A stretch of 64,000 nt of DNA from UBA5951 sp009936885 (GCA_937996625.1 CALKVA010000002.1:1-64000), one strand, 5' to 3'; counted from the stretch's first letter, positions 26,416 through 36,344 are shown. A program made the numbers and translations. The notes: generated by a model not told the origin, from the letters alone.

Positions 26416-27786
26416 TTATTTGGCAGATAATATATTTTCTGCTTGGCGTGATTTACCCTGCTTTGCAAATACTATGACGTGGTCGCCTGCTTCAATAATT
26501 GTATCTCCTCGTGCAGGGATGATTTGCTCCCCTCTTAAAACTGCGCCTACTGTTACCCCTTTGGGAATTCTTGACTTTCGCAACGGTAACCCAACAAGAT
26601 CAGAGCCAGATACAGCTTCAGCCTCAAGCACTTCTCCCAAACCCTCAACAATAGAATGCACATCAATAATCCGGCCTCGCCTAATATGTTCAAGAACAGA
26701 TGATACTGTTATTTGGGGTGGGTTTATAACAACATCCACTCCTAATGTACTAATCAGGGGCAGAAATCCTTGCATATTGACCAGAACAACCGCGTATTTT
26801 GCGCCGATTCTCTTAGCCAGAAGTGCAGACAGAATATTTACTTCATCATTATTAGATACAGCAACAAACGTCTCTGAAGAGCCAACGCTCGCCTCTTTTA
26901 GAATATCTGCATCTAAAACATCTCCGCAAATTACACTTGTATTTGATAGTTTTGCGGCAATATTTATTGCCTGATCTTTATTAAGTTCGATTATCTTGGA
27001 TTTAATCTCACTATAGCCTGACTCAATTTCTTGGGCTAGTAATTGACCAATATTACCGCCACCTGCGATTACCACAGAAGAAGTCCTATGTTCGTGATGT
27101 CCAAATGCAGCCATTGCGCGCTCTAAATGTTCGGTATCACACACAAAATATACTCTATCGCCCGTTTTCAATTTATCCGTACCATCACGGGAAATTGTCA
27201 CTAAATTCTCACGCAGGATAGCAACAATTGTGATGGAGAGATCTGGAAACAAATCTGTTAGATGACGCAATGGTGTATCTATAATCGGGCAATTACTGTC
27301 GCATAAAACACCGACCAACTGTAGTTTTCCTCCTCCCAGCTCTTTGACATCAAATGCGCCTGGCAGCCTGATCTGACGGCTTACCGCAGATGCAACCTCC
27401 TGCTCTGGTGAAATAATAAAATCAATTGGCATGTTCTCTGTAGTAAAAAACTTACTTTTAATATCAGAGCGCAAATAAGCGTTTGAGCGAATTCTAGCTA
27501 TTTTAGTTGGTGTTTTAAACAGGCTATGTGCCATTTGACAGGCAACCATATTTACTTCATCGGATTCTGTAACAGCAATAATTAATTCAGCTTGGTCAAG
27601 GCCTGCTCTTTCTAATACATCAGGATGAGATGCCAACCCCACAATAGCGGACAGGTCCGCATGCTCTGCAATGCGTTGCACTTTTTCTTCATCATCGTCA
27701 ATGACAGTAACGTCATTTTGCTCAGCTGCTAGATGGGTTGCTATCGCACTCCCCACGATTCCTGCACCGCAAATTACTATCCGCAT
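26416..27786 (-). CDS. trkA: Trk potassium uptake regulatory subunit TrkA
   Basis: A 456-residue peripheral membrane protein that gates the TrkH/TrkG K+ channel. It is a tandem RCK protein: a first NAD-binding fold (IVICGAGIVGSAIATHLA, then VTVIDDDEEK), a TrkA-C domain, a second fold (VVIAGGGNIGQLLAQEI) and a final TrkA-C domain. The length is as in E. coli. No trkH lies in the window. The position just after ntrX is conserved in alphaproteobacteria. Confidence 0.95.
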   Translation of the reverse strand: MRIVICGAGIVGSAIATHLAAEQNDVTVIDDDEEKVQRIAEHADLSAIVGLASHPDVLERAGLDQAELIIAVTESDEVNMVACQMAHSLFKTPTKIARIRSNAYLRSDIKSKFFTTENMPIDFIISPEQEVASAVSRQIRLPGAFDVKELGGGKLQLVGVLCDSNCPIIDTPLRHLTDLFPDLSITIVAILRENLVTISRDGTDKLKTGDRVYFVCDTEHLERAMAAFGHHEHRTSSVVIAGGGNIGQLLAQEIESGYSEIKSKIIELNKDQAINIAAKLSNTSVICGDVLDADILKEASVGSSETFVAVSNNDEVNILSALLAKRIGAKYAVVLVNMQGFLPLISTLGVDVVINPPQITVSSVLEHIRRGRIIDVHSIVEGLGEVLEAEAVSGSDLVGLPLRKSRIPKGVTVGAVLRGEQIIPARGDTIIEAGDHVIVFAKQGKSRQAENILSAK

Positions 27787-27852
27787 TAATGTCTAATCCT
27801 AAATTCTTGTGTTTTTTGTTATATCTGCCCCAATTAAGAAAAATCAAGGAGT

Positions 27853-29232
27853 TTAACTATCTGAAATTCCCACCGACTTTAATTTTCGATGAAGCGCAGA
27901 GCGTTCCATCTCTATAAATTTAGCCATTCGAGAGATATTTCCATCAAATCTTTCTAATTGAGATAATAAATAGGCACGCTCAAACTTCTCTCTTGCTTCT
28001 CTTAGTGGAAGGGACATGAATGTTTCATTTAAAGTTTGAGTGTTAATATTTGAATTTGATGGGCTGTTAAACTCTGGCAGGGACGATACGCCAACAGGCT
28101 CACCATCATCATCAGATGATAAGATCATAATTGTTTCAATCACATTTTTAAGCTGCCTTACCGAGCCAGGCCATTCCAAGGCTCTCAGCGCATTCAACAG
28201 GTCTTCTCCTAGCTTTATTGGCTTCTTTCCAAGCAATTCTGACTGTTGCTGAACAAAATACTTAGCAAGCTGTGCTATATCTTCTCTGCGTTGTGATAAT
28301 TCTGGAACATAAATATTTACAACAGCAAGTCTATAAAACAAATCCTCTCTTAATTTTCCAGCTTCAATCATTTCTTGTGGGTTATTATTAGTAGCAGAAA
28401 TAATACGAACATCAGACATAATTTCAGATGTTCCCCCTACTCTTCTGAAGCGTTGCTCAGTCACTGCACGTAATATACGTGCCTGCATAGTCGCAGATAA
28501 ATCACTTATCTCGTCGAAATAAAGCGTTCCCAGATGTGCCTGCTCTAGCAGGCCAACGATTCTGCGCCCATATTGAAAAATTTCTGATCCAAATAATTCT
28601 GCATCACCTTTTTCATCAGACAATCGACTGCATGAGACAACAACAAAGGGATGCTCAGAACGAGATGATTTATCATGTATTAATCTGGCAACAGTCTCTT
28701 TGCCGGATCCTGGTCTTCCTTGGATAAGCACTCTGCTAGATGTTGGTGCAATTTTTTCAACATCATTTTTCAGCTGTTTCATTTTTGCTGAATTACCAAT
28801 TAAATCTGGCTGCTTGTAAACAGCTGTTCGTGCACGTAGTAATTGGTTTTCAACCTCCAGCCGCTTTGCTTGCAACGCTCTTCTGACTGTCAGTATTAAA
28901 CGCTCTGCCTTAAATGGTTTTTCAATAAATTCATATGCGCCATTTCGGATTGCCTCCACCGCTGTGGATATTGTCCCATGTCCAGAAATCATCAATATTG
29001 GCATATCAGGATAAATTTCCTTACACCAACTAAGCAGCTCTAAACCATCCATATCTGAATCACGCATCCAAATATCTAAAATGGCACAGGAAGGTAATCT
29101 TGTTGATACAATATCACGTGCCTGCTCTGCATTTGCTGCCTGAACAGTCGAAAACCCCTCATCCTCAAGTGTAAGGCTTATGAGTGATCGAATATCTGGC
29201 TCATCATCAACAATTAAAATCTCTTCACTCAT
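27853..29232 (-). CDS. ntrX: Response regulator NtrX
   Basis: A 459-residue response regulator paired with NtrY. It has a receiver domain (ILIVDDEPDIRS) with phospho-acceptor Asp53 in ILDIWM and lysine in EKPF. The AAA+ domain keeps Walker A GRPGSGKE and Walker B TLYFDEI. The C-terminal Fis-type helix-turn-helix is GNISRMAKFIEMERSALHRK. The sigma-54 contact motif GAFTGA is absent: after ELFGSE comes IFQYGRRIVGLLEQA. That absence is common in alphaproteobacterial NtrX. The start overlaps the ntrY stop by one base. Known roles in the group include nitrogen, redox and envelope control. Confidence 0.93.
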   Translation of the reverse strand: MSEEILIVDDEPDIRSLISLTLEDEGFSTVQAANAEQARDIVSTRLPSCAILDIWMRDSDMDGLELLSWCKEIYPDMPILMISGHGTISTAVEAIRNGAYEFIEKPFKAERLILTVRRALQAKRLEVENQLLRARTAVYKQPDLIGNSAKMKQLKNDVEKIAPTSSRVLIQGRPGSGKETVARLIHDKSSRSEHPFVVVSCSRLSDEKGDAELFGSEIFQYGRRIVGLLEQAHLGTLYFDEISDLSATMQARILRAVTEQRFRRVGGTSEIMSDVRIISATNNNPQEMIEAGKLREDLFYRLAVVNIYVPELSQRREDIAQLAKYFVQQQSELLGKKPIKLGEDLLNALRALEWPGSVRQLKNVIETIMILSSDDDGEPVGVSSLPEFNSPSNSNINTQTLNETFMSLPLREAREKFERAYLLSQLERFDGNISRMAKFIEMERSALHRKLKSVGISDS

Positions 29233-31430
29233 TAGGCATCATCCTTTGATATTTTCTCACCTGAGAGAGGAATAGATATCGTAATATGTGCTCCGCCTTC
29301 ATGATGGTTTTGCAATTTAATCTGACCAGCATGATCTTGAATAATTTTTTGTGCAATCGCTAAACCAAGACCTGTTCCAGCATCTCTTCCTGTCACATAT
29401 GGCTCAAATAACTTGGCCAGATTTTTAGTTTGAAAACCAGGACCATTATCTTTTATTTCAATAAATGCTAACGCGCTATCACATCTTAAATCAACCATAA
29501 TAAGGGAGTTTACAACTTTATTTTCTGTAAGAGAGTCGATTGCATTTTGGAGCAAATTTGCAACAACTTGCCGAATTAATCCAGAATCCGCATCGATATA
29601 TATAGGGTGTGGCGGCTTAGAAAATGATATCCGTATTAGCTCGTCCTCATTCTGATATAGCTTTATCTGCTCTTCGATAAGTGCTGAGATTTCTTGTTTT
29701 ATTAAAATGGCTGCTGGCATTCTTGCAAAACTTGAAAATTCATCAACCAGCCTTCCGATATCGCCAACCTGCCTGCTAATAATCGTCAGAAACTGATCGA
29801 ACTGTTCTGCTTTTTCAGGGTCATCTGGCCTATATTTTTTCTTTAACCTATCTGCTGCTAGTTCTATCGGCGTAAGCGGATTTTTAATTTCGTGGGCTAT
29901 TCGTCTTGCAATATCTGACCAAGCTGCTTTGCGTTGTGCTGATAACAGATCCGTTACGTCGTCAAATGTAACGATATATCCCACTATTCTACCTTCGATT
30001 TTCTCAGACGTAATACCAGCTTGAAGAAAAAGCTGCTGGTCGTTCCTGACAATCATAACTTCAGTATTATATTGACGTTTTTTGCCTTGCTTGATTGCAG
30101 AAAGCAACTCTGCAAATTCTGGCAATGCATCTGTTAACTGACTTCCGATCATTTGTTCTTTCGAATAATCCAGCAATGTGCAAGCAGCTGTATTAGGCAG
30201 GGTGACTATTCCCTCACGGGTGAGACCAATTACCCCTGATGAAACACCAGACAGCACTGCTTCGGTGAATTCACGTCTTTGATCAAGTTGCTTATTAGCA
30301 TGGACAAGCTGCCTCTGACTTGAGGATAAATCATCCATCATTCTGTTGAAGCTACTACCCAGAAGGGAAATTTCATCCAAATCTGTTTTAATATCTACCC
30401 TCGAGTTAAGATTGCCAGCTCTAACCGCATCTGCAACTGAAATAATACCTCGTAGCGGGTTTGTGATAGCGCCAGACAGGCTAAGACCAATCCAAAGGGC
30501 CGATAATAATAAAAATAACGAGATAACCGCAAAGATAGCCGCCATTGAGATTTGTAGGTCAAACTGCCTAATGGATAGAGATTGATAGTCAGATACCGCC
30601 AAACGGGTTTTATCAACTGCCTCGAGAACATCAGAATCAATAAATCGGCCAACCAGTAGATAGGCATCTACAAAATTATTTAATTTAACCAAAGCCTGAA
30701 TTTTAGTATTATCTTCGGTTCGTGAAATAACAACTTCATCATTTCTTGCGCGCTCTAACCACTCGCGATTGAGATCTGAAAATATAATAGAGAATGCAAA
30801 TCGTGACTTGGCAATAATTTGTCCTGTACCATCCAAAATCACTGCTTCAGACAGATTTCTTATGCCTACCTGATCTGTTATGAACCTATTAAAAATCTGT
30901 TTGTTCTGAGCTAATTTTAATCCATCCCTATTAACGTCATTTGCCATTGCAAGCACCTGACCTCGCACAGAACGGGTATGCTCCTCAAGATAGGCATCTG
31001 CTATGGTAACAGAATCATTTACCGCTGTTGAAATACGCTCTGAGAACCAACCCCGTAAAGAGTAGTCAACAACAGATACAGCAAAGGTTGCAACGATTAT
31101 AGAGGGAAATACGGTAATCACGCCAAATAGGACCGCTAGCCTTAATTGTAGCTGAGAGCCGGCTTGTTTTCGTTTTTTTTCTATAAAAAGTCTGATAATT
31201 TGCCGCACAATTAAAAAAAGTAACCCAACCAGACACAAGCTCGCAATTGCAAAAATAGATAACAGTAATTCTGACTGTTGAGGCAAGGTTTCTACAGTAG
31301 AGAGCGCAAGAAAACTAAATATGCTAAATAAAACGCTAATTAAAACAACAGCTGCAATGAGTTGCAATAGCTTTCTAAAGCTTGTCTCACTTGTGTCCGG
31401 CAATAAGGATTTAGTTATTCGAAATTGCAT
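29232..31430 (-). CDS. ntrY: Sensor histidine kinase NtrY
   Basis: A 732-residue membrane-bound sensor kinase for NtrX. Three or four membrane segments lie in the first 100 residues, followed by an extracytoplasmic domain, another membrane segment near residue 305 and a HAMP domain (SGAITNPLRGIISVADAVRA). A PAS domain precedes the kinase core. The H-box is ARRIAHEIKNPLTPIELAAD, with N box NLLQNAIDSL and G boxes DNGPGF and GTGLGLAIAQKI. All catalytic boxes look intact. One-base overlap with ntrX; 9 bases from ntrC. Confidence 0.94.
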   Translation of the reverse strand: MQFRITKSLLPDTSETSFRKLLQLIAAVVLISVLFSIFSFLALSTVETLPQQSELLLSIFAIASLCLVGLLFLIVRQIIRLFIEKKRKQAGSQLQLRLAVLFGVITVFPSIIVATFAVSVVDYSLRGWFSERISTAVNDSVTIADAYLEEHTRSVRGQVLAMANDVNRDGLKLAQNKQIFNRFITDQVGIRNLSEAVILDGTGQIIAKSRFAFSIIFSDLNREWLERARNDEVVISRTEDNTKIQALVKLNNFVDAYLLVGRFIDSDVLEAVDKTRLAVSDYQSLSIRQFDLQISMAAIFAVISLFLLLSALWIGLSLSGAITNPLRGIISVADAVRAGNLNSRVDIKTDLDEISLLGSSFNRMMDDLSSSQRQLVHANKQLDQRREFTEAVLSGVSSGVIGLTREGIVTLPNTAACTLLDYSKEQMIGSQLTDALPEFAELLSAIKQGKKRQYNTEVMIVRNDQQLFLQAGITSEKIEGRIVGYIVTFDDVTDLLSAQRKAAWSDIARRIAHEIKNPLTPIELAADRLKKKYRPDDPEKAEQFDQFLTIISRQVGDIGRLVDEFSSFARMPAAILIKQEISALIEEQIKLYQNEDELIRISFSKPPHPIYIDADSGLIRQVVANLLQNAIDSLTENKVVNSLIMVDLRCDSALAFIEIKDNGPGFQTKNLAKLFEPYVTGRDAGTGLGLAIAQKIIQDHAGQIKLQNHHEGGAHITISIPLSGEKISKDDA

Positions 31431-31439
31431 TCGCTAAGC

Positions 31440-32855
31440 CTATTTATACCCATCACGAGATAATGGCAGGTTTAACTGTTTGATTTTTTTTCGTAATGTA
31501 TTTCTATTAATTCCTAATATTTCAGAAGCCTTAATCTGATTACCAGAAGTCCGTTTCATTGTTGCCTGAATTAATGGTTTTTCAACTTCTCTTATAATTC
31601 GCTCAAATAAACCAGAGGATGGCAAATCATCCCCAAGTGAATTAAAATATTTTTCAATGTGATAGTGTGCTGAATCACCAAGTGACATTTTTTTATCTTC
31701 AGACAAATCATTTTTCAGCGCATTTATTTCTGCTAAAACCTCTGCTGCTGAAATTTCATTTGAATCTGCATTCACAAAAAGGCGCCTAATAAGGAACATT
31801 AATTCTCGTAAATTCCCAGGCCAATTCCATGATTGCAAACAATTTACAGCGTCAGATTGCAAGATTTTTGTTATCCCAAATTCACCGCTTAGATCCTTGC
31901 ATATTAAATTTGCAAGCGGCCTTACATCTTCAAGTCGCTCTCTTAATGGCGGCACAGTTAAATAAGCAGAAGATAAGGCAAAATATAGATCATCTCTAAA
32001 TAATCCCTGTGACACATAGTTTCTAAGGTCAACACAAGTGCCAACCACAATTCGGTCTGGCCTATAAGGACTGGTATCTGGTCTATCTAAATAACGCATT
32101 AATGCACGTTGTGCGTCATTCGATAATAATTCAATATTATTTATAAATAAGCTTCCATTAGCAGCTGATTTAATTATATTTTCCTGACCAAAAAATAGAC
32201 TCAAGTGATCATCTGGTGGTGTATGAGATAGATTAACCGATATAAATTCCATCGGTTTCTGAGTACCAATTTGACACAAGGTACGCGCTATTTCCTCTTT
32301 CTCAGCGCCCGCCTCTGCATGAATTAAAACAGGAACTTTGGTGGCAGAATATCTTGTTAATAACCTAAATGTATTTTGCATCGCTGCTGATTGTCCTACG
32401 AGCGGTATTGCTATGGCTTTTGGAACTGAAAGCTGTGCAGATCTCATAATTGTTGGATTTGTTGCCTCAACCACGCCATTACTTGCATGAAGCCGTGCAG
32501 AGCGATTACATACCTCTATTAATTTTCCTAACTCAAATGGTTTCGGAAAATAATCAACAACCTCATATTTTTGAGCTTTGATTGCTGTTAATAGATTAGT
32601 TCGAGCACTCATAACAATAATTTGTAAATCAGGGCGTTTTTCCTTAATGCGTGGCAAAACATCAAGCACATCACCATCTGGAAATCCAACATCTGTAATT
32701 AAAATATTACCACGCCCTGACATGGTATAATCCCACAGCCCTGCAAGAGTAGTAACAGCAGACACCTTATATCCCTGTCTGGTCAAAGCATGAACAAGGA
32801 AGGTTCGAACTGACCTATCATCATCAGCAACAACAAATTGTGCCGTTTTACTCAT
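31440..32855 (-). CDS. ntrC: NtrC-type response regulator with a degenerate AAA+ domain
   Basis: A 471-residue regulator partnered with NtrB. The receiver (FVVADDDRSVRTF) keeps Asp55 in ITDVGFPDGD and Lys105 in FPKPF. The C-terminal Fis-type helix-turn-helix is intact (GNQIKASEILGINRNTLRKK). The central domain is unusual. Where Walker A (GESGTGKE) is expected, residues 180-187 read AEAGAEKE. Where the ELFGHEKGAFTGA loop is expected, residues 220-230 read LFFGQENIIKS. Where Walker B (LFLDEI) is expected, residues 236-241 read LFINNI. ATP hydrolysis and sigma-54 activation therefore look lost. I infer a phosphorylation-dependent DNA-binding regulator acting with sigma-70. The identity as NtrC rests on position between ntrB and ntrY. 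Confidence 0.9.
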   Translation of the reverse strand: MSKTAQFVVADDDRSVRTFLVHALTRQGYKVSAVTTLAGLWDYTMSGRGNILITDVGFPDGDVLDVLPRIKEKRPDLQIIVMSARTNLLTAIKAQKYEVVDYFPKPFELGKLIEVCNRSARLHASNGVVEATNPTIMRSAQLSVPKAIAIPLVGQSAAMQNTFRLLTRYSATKVPVLIHAEAGAEKEEIARTLCQIGTQKPMEFISVNLSHTPPDDHLSLFFGQENIIKSAANGSLFINNIELLSNDAQRALMRYLDRPDTSPYRPDRIVVGTCVDLRNYVSQGLFRDDLYFALSSAYLTVPPLRERLEDVRPLANLICKDLSGEFGITKILQSDAVNCLQSWNWPGNLRELMFLIRRLFVNADSNEISAAEVLAEINALKNDLSEDKKMSLGDSAHYHIEKYFNSLGDDLPSSGLFERIIREVEKPLIQATMKRTSGNQIKASEILGINRNTLRKKIKQLNLPLSRDGYK

Positions 32856-33988
32856 TACAACCCATCCTTATTTTTGCCAACAAAACGCTGCCCTGGGCCG
32901 GCAACGTCAATCGGAAGATTAATTTTGAAATGTGTTTCTCCAGCAGCAGAGCTAACTTCAATTGCGCCCCCATGCTCAGAAACCACAGAGGCTACCAGTG
33001 CTAAGCCAAGACCTGAACCATTTAGTTTATTAGATATAAACGGCTCAAACACATATCCCTGAAGTTCAGGTGAAATGCCGCTTCCGGTGTCAATGATGTC
33101 AATCTGAAGAGGCAATTGACTCAGCCCATATTGGTTGGAGGCTGAATGCGGAGTGGATAAAGCATATGAAGTCTTAACCAACAATGAATCATTTTGCTTG
33201 GTTGCTTCTGAGGCATTCTTAAACAGATTAAGAAAAACTTGAATCAGTAAATCCCTATCTGCCGATATCGTTGGCAATGAGGGATCAAAGTCTCTTTGAA
33301 TAATAAGATGTTGTCCAAATGATGAGCCGCTAACCATCAAACAATGATCTAGGACTTCATGAATATTAATATGTTCTAGGAGCAAAGGTTTATCAGCGGA
33401 AAGTTTTTCAATTCTCTCCAATAATTTAATTATTCTATCTGTTTCAGTTACAATCAAATTGCTTAATTCTTGATTTTCTTGTCCAAGTTCTAATTCTAGA
33501 AGCTGAGCTGCACCCTTAATACCAGCTAGGGGATTCCTTATTTCATGTGCAAGTAGCGCTGTTACTTTTGACATCGATAACGCTGCACCCTTGAAATGGG
33601 TGCGTGATTTGGCAACCTGCTCAAGCGTATTTTTTTGCAAGGAGATAACAATAAATTCATCGTTTGAGTAAAATGGGCCAACTTGAATATTTACGATTGT
33701 GTCTTTTAGTCTTGGCAGGGAAAGTGAAACCGAATGTTCACTCAAAGAGCTTGCTGTTTGCCTTACCCTTAAGATCATCTTAATTAATACAGAATCAGGG
33801 TTAAAATACTCTTCTGCAGAACTACCTTTAAAAATAGCTAAGCTAGAGTTAAAAAATGTCTCTCCCGCATGATTAAGCCACACAAAATAATTATCATTAT
33901 TAAGAATGATTACAGGGTATGGTAGCGCATCCAACACAGCATAACCTGCAGGAAGGTTAACCTGACTATTTATTATATTAGTCTGCAC
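32855..33988 (-). CDS. ntrB: Nitrogen regulation sensor kinase NtrB
   Basis: A 377-residue cytosolic histidine kinase/phosphatase that acts on NtrC, usually under PII control. The N-terminal PAS domain (about residues 15-110) begins LDALPYPVIILNNDNYFVWL. The H-box is LLAHEIRNPLAGIKGAAQLL, followed by the N box LNLFKNASEA and the G boxes DTGSGI and GSGLGLALVASVV. The catalytic residues look intact, in contrast to the partner NtrC ATPase domain. One-base overlaps with dusB and ntrC indicate one operon. Confidence 0.94.
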   Translation of the reverse strand: MQTNIINSQVNLPAGYAVLDALPYPVIILNNDNYFVWLNHAGETFFNSSLAIFKGSSAEEYFNPDSVLIKMILRVRQTASSLSEHSVSLSLPRLKDTIVNIQVGPFYSNDEFIVISLQKNTLEQVAKSRTHFKGAALSMSKVTALLAHEIRNPLAGIKGAAQLLELELGQENQELSNLIVTETDRIIKLLERIEKLSADKPLLLEHINIHEVLDHCLMVSGSSFGQHLIIQRDFDPSLPTISADRDLLIQVFLNLFKNASEATKQNDSLLVKTSYALSTPHSASNQYGLSQLPLQIDIIDTGSGISPELQGYVFEPFISNKLNGSGLGLALVASVVSEHGGAIEVSSAAGETHFKINLPIDVAGPGQRFVGKNKDGL

Positions 33989-34968
33989 TAGGCTGCCTCA
34001 TTTTGTTCATTAAAAAATCTCTTAACTGCATCAAATACCACTTGTGAATCATGTGTATTGTTAGCTACATCACGTAACGCAGCCGAGCCCGGCATACCAT
34101 GCGCATACCAAGCAATATGTTTGCGGGCAAGTCGCATCCCATCTGTGCCATAACATATAAGCATCTCTTCTAAATGAGATAGCATTATCTCTCTTTTTTG
34201 AGCGACAGAGGGGTTAGGGCTTATCTCTCGATTAGAGAGCAGGTCACCAGCTTGCCCTAATAACCAAGGTCTACCTTGAGCGCCGCGGCCAATCATGACG
34301 CCATGCGCACCTGACTGGATTAATGCTTTTTGTACATCATCAAGACTATTAATATCCCCATTAACCAGCACAGGTATTGAAACATTATCTACCGTTTTTC
34401 TTATCTCATGCCAGTCTGCCTTCCCTTTATACATCTGATTTCGCGTTCTACCATGTACTGCCAGCATTGCTACCCCAGCTTGTTCAGCAAGCATTCCTAT
34501 GTAAGGCGCATTTTTATTTAACTCATTCCATCCTAATCGCATTTTTAAGGTAACAGGAATACTGGTAGCATTTACAACTGCAGAACAAATCTGAGCGGTT
34601 AACTCAGGTGTTTGCATAAGCGCAGAGCCTGAATATCTTCCTGTAACTTTCTTCGCAGGGCATCCCAGATTTATATCAATGATAGATGCCCCAAGCTGCT
34701 CTGCTATCCTTGCAGCTTCTGCCATAATTTCAGGATCCCAACCAGCAAGCTGTATGGAAAGAGGAGCTTCCATAGCAGAAGAAAATTTCAGCTTTCTAAT
34801 TTCTTTTCTTACAGATTGGAGTATTGCATTGCTTGCAATCATCTCTGATACAACTAGACCGCCCCCAAGAGAACGCACTATCCGCCGAAATGGCTGGTCG
34901 GTTATTCCTGACATTGGCGCAAGCACCGCCGCATGGGGAAGCTTTAGAGAGCCGAGCGAAAGCCGCAT
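33988..34968 (-). CDS. dusB: tRNA-dihydrouridine synthase DusB
   Basis: A 326-residue FMN-dependent enzyme that reduces uridine to dihydrouridine in tRNA D-loops (the nifR3 family). The N-terminus LAPMSGITDQPFRRIVRSLG is typical. The catalytic cysteine is in INLGCPAKKVTGRYSGSALM, and the FMN phosphate loop GVMIGRGAQGRPWLLGQ lies near residue 225. It heads the ntrBCYX operon, the standard arrangement, and diverges from ispDF. Confidence 0.95.
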   Translation of the reverse strand: MRLSLGSLKLPHAAVLAPMSGITDQPFRRIVRSLGGGLVVSEMIASNAILQSVRKEIRKLKFSSAMEAPLSIQLAGWDPEIMAEAARIAEQLGASIIDINLGCPAKKVTGRYSGSALMQTPELTAQICSAVVNATSIPVTLKMRLGWNELNKNAPYIGMLAEQAGVAMLAVHGRTRNQMYKGKADWHEIRKTVDNVSIPVLVNGDINSLDDVQKALIQSGAHGVMIGRGAQGRPWLLGQAGDLLSNREISPNPSVAQKREIMLSHLEEMLICYGTDGMRLARKHIAWYAHGMPGSAALRDVANNTHDSQVVFDAVKRFFNEQNEAA

Positions 34969-35087
34969 ATAAAATTCTCACTTTAATAATATGCATAAAT
35001 AATAGGCAATTATTGATCTGAAATCTACTATAGAAAAAGAATTTAGCAAAATAGACAAAATTTAAACTCTATGCTTTAAAGAAAAAC

Positions 35088-36344
35088 ATGAAACAGAAAA
35101 ATGAAATAACATTCGATCTTATTCTTCTTGCCGCTGGAAAAGGGGAGCGCATGGGGTTTGAGAAACAATTTGCAACGATAAATGGCCGGCCAATTTGGCA
35201 AATTGCCCTTGAGCAGATAAGGCATTATCCAGCTTGCAACACTATCATTGTAGTATTTCCTAAAACGGCACCTATCGACCAGGCCTTTTTCGATAAAAAC
35301 TCAGCGATAAGATGGGTTTACGGCGGTGCTTCAAGAAGTGATTCTGTCTGGAATGCGTTGCAATACTGCAATACCCTCACGGCTAAATCTCCTTACATAG
35401 CGATTCATGATGCCGCAAGGCCCATGCTGGACCATGCCGTTTTGGACAGGATGATGGATAAAATAAGTGAGGGTGAGAAAGCTGTCATTCCAACTCTAAA
35501 TGCAAGCGATACTATTAAAAAATATTCCAAAAAAACATATTCTGGAAAAAAATATTCTGGCCTGCACATAACAGAAACACTAAACAGAGATGAGTTAGTA
35601 TTGGCTCAAACACCGCAACTATTTGAAGCTGATATAATTCAAACAAGCTATCGAAATATATTTGCAAAACAAACTGGAAATGGACGTAACGGGGACGAAT
35701 ATAATCCAAGCGATGATTCAAGTCTTGTTGAAGCAAATGGAACCAAGGTTGCTATCGTCGCGGGAAGTCCAAATTTGCGAAAAATCACGGTTAAAGAGGA
35801 TTTCGATTATTTGAAACATTTATTGGCACAACATTTTGAAACAAGAACAGCCACGGGATATGATGTACATAAGTTTCGTTCATGGACTGCTAATGATACC
35901 AGCCATCACATAAAGATATGCGGTGTTGAGGTTGAACATGATTATGGAATAGACGCTCATTCAGACGGAGATGTTGGCATACATGCCCTTTGTGACGCAA
36001 TTTTTGGTTGTTTAGCTGATGGCGATATTGGTAGTCATTTTCCGCCTTCAGATGATAAATGGAAAGATGAGGATTCTGAACTTTTTCTTAACTACGCGAT
36101 GCGGAAAATTCAAAATGCTGGTGCAAAAGTCATCCTTCTAGATGTTACTATTATCTGCGAGATGCCAAAAATTGAACCCGAAAGGCAAAGAATGAAAAAC
36201 CGATTAGCTGAAATGTGCAACCTTCCGTTGAACCGAATTTCCATTAAAGCTACAACATCGGAGAAGCTTGGCTTTACCGGTCGAAAAGAGGGATTATCAG
36301 CCTTTGCAACAGCAACAATATCACTGCCGTTAAGCCAAGAATAA
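35088..36344 (+). CDS. ispDF: Bifunctional IspD/IspF isoprenoid (MEP pathway) enzyme
   Basis: A 418-residue fusion carrying two MEP pathway steps. The N-terminal IspD domain forms CDP-methylerythritol (ILLAAGKGERMGFEKQFATI, the CTP-binding loop; AIHDAARPM; LAQTPQLF). The C-terminal IspF domain forms the cyclic diphosphate (TGYDVHKF zinc site with Asp and His, then GIDAHSDGDVGIHALCDAIFG and KATTSEKLGFTGRKEGLSAFA). Fusion of the two is standard in alphaproteobacteria. An odd feature is a lysine/tyrosine-rich loop after DTIKK in the IspD domain, with near-tandem YSKK/YSGKK units (about 35519-35562). Confidence 0.95.
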   Translation: MKQKNEITFDLILLAAGKGERMGFEKQFATINGRPIWQIALEQIRHYPACNTIIVVFPKTAPIDQAFFDKNSAIRWVYGGASRSDSVWNALQYCNTLTAKSPYIAIHDAARPMLDHAVLDRMMDKISEGEKAVIPTLNASDTIKKYSKKTYSGKKYSGLHITETLNRDELVLAQTPQLFEADIIQTSYRNIFAKQTGNGRNGDEYNPSDDSSLVEANGTKVAIVAGSPNLRKITVKEDFDYLKHLLAQHFETRTATGYDVHKFRSWTANDTSHHIKICGVEVEHDYGIDAHSDGDVGIHALCDAIFGCLADGDIGSHFPPSDDKWKDEDSELFLNYAMRKIQNAGAKVILLDVTIICEMPKIEPERQRMKNRLAEMCNLPLNRISIKATTSEKLGFTGRKEGLSAFATATISLPLSQE

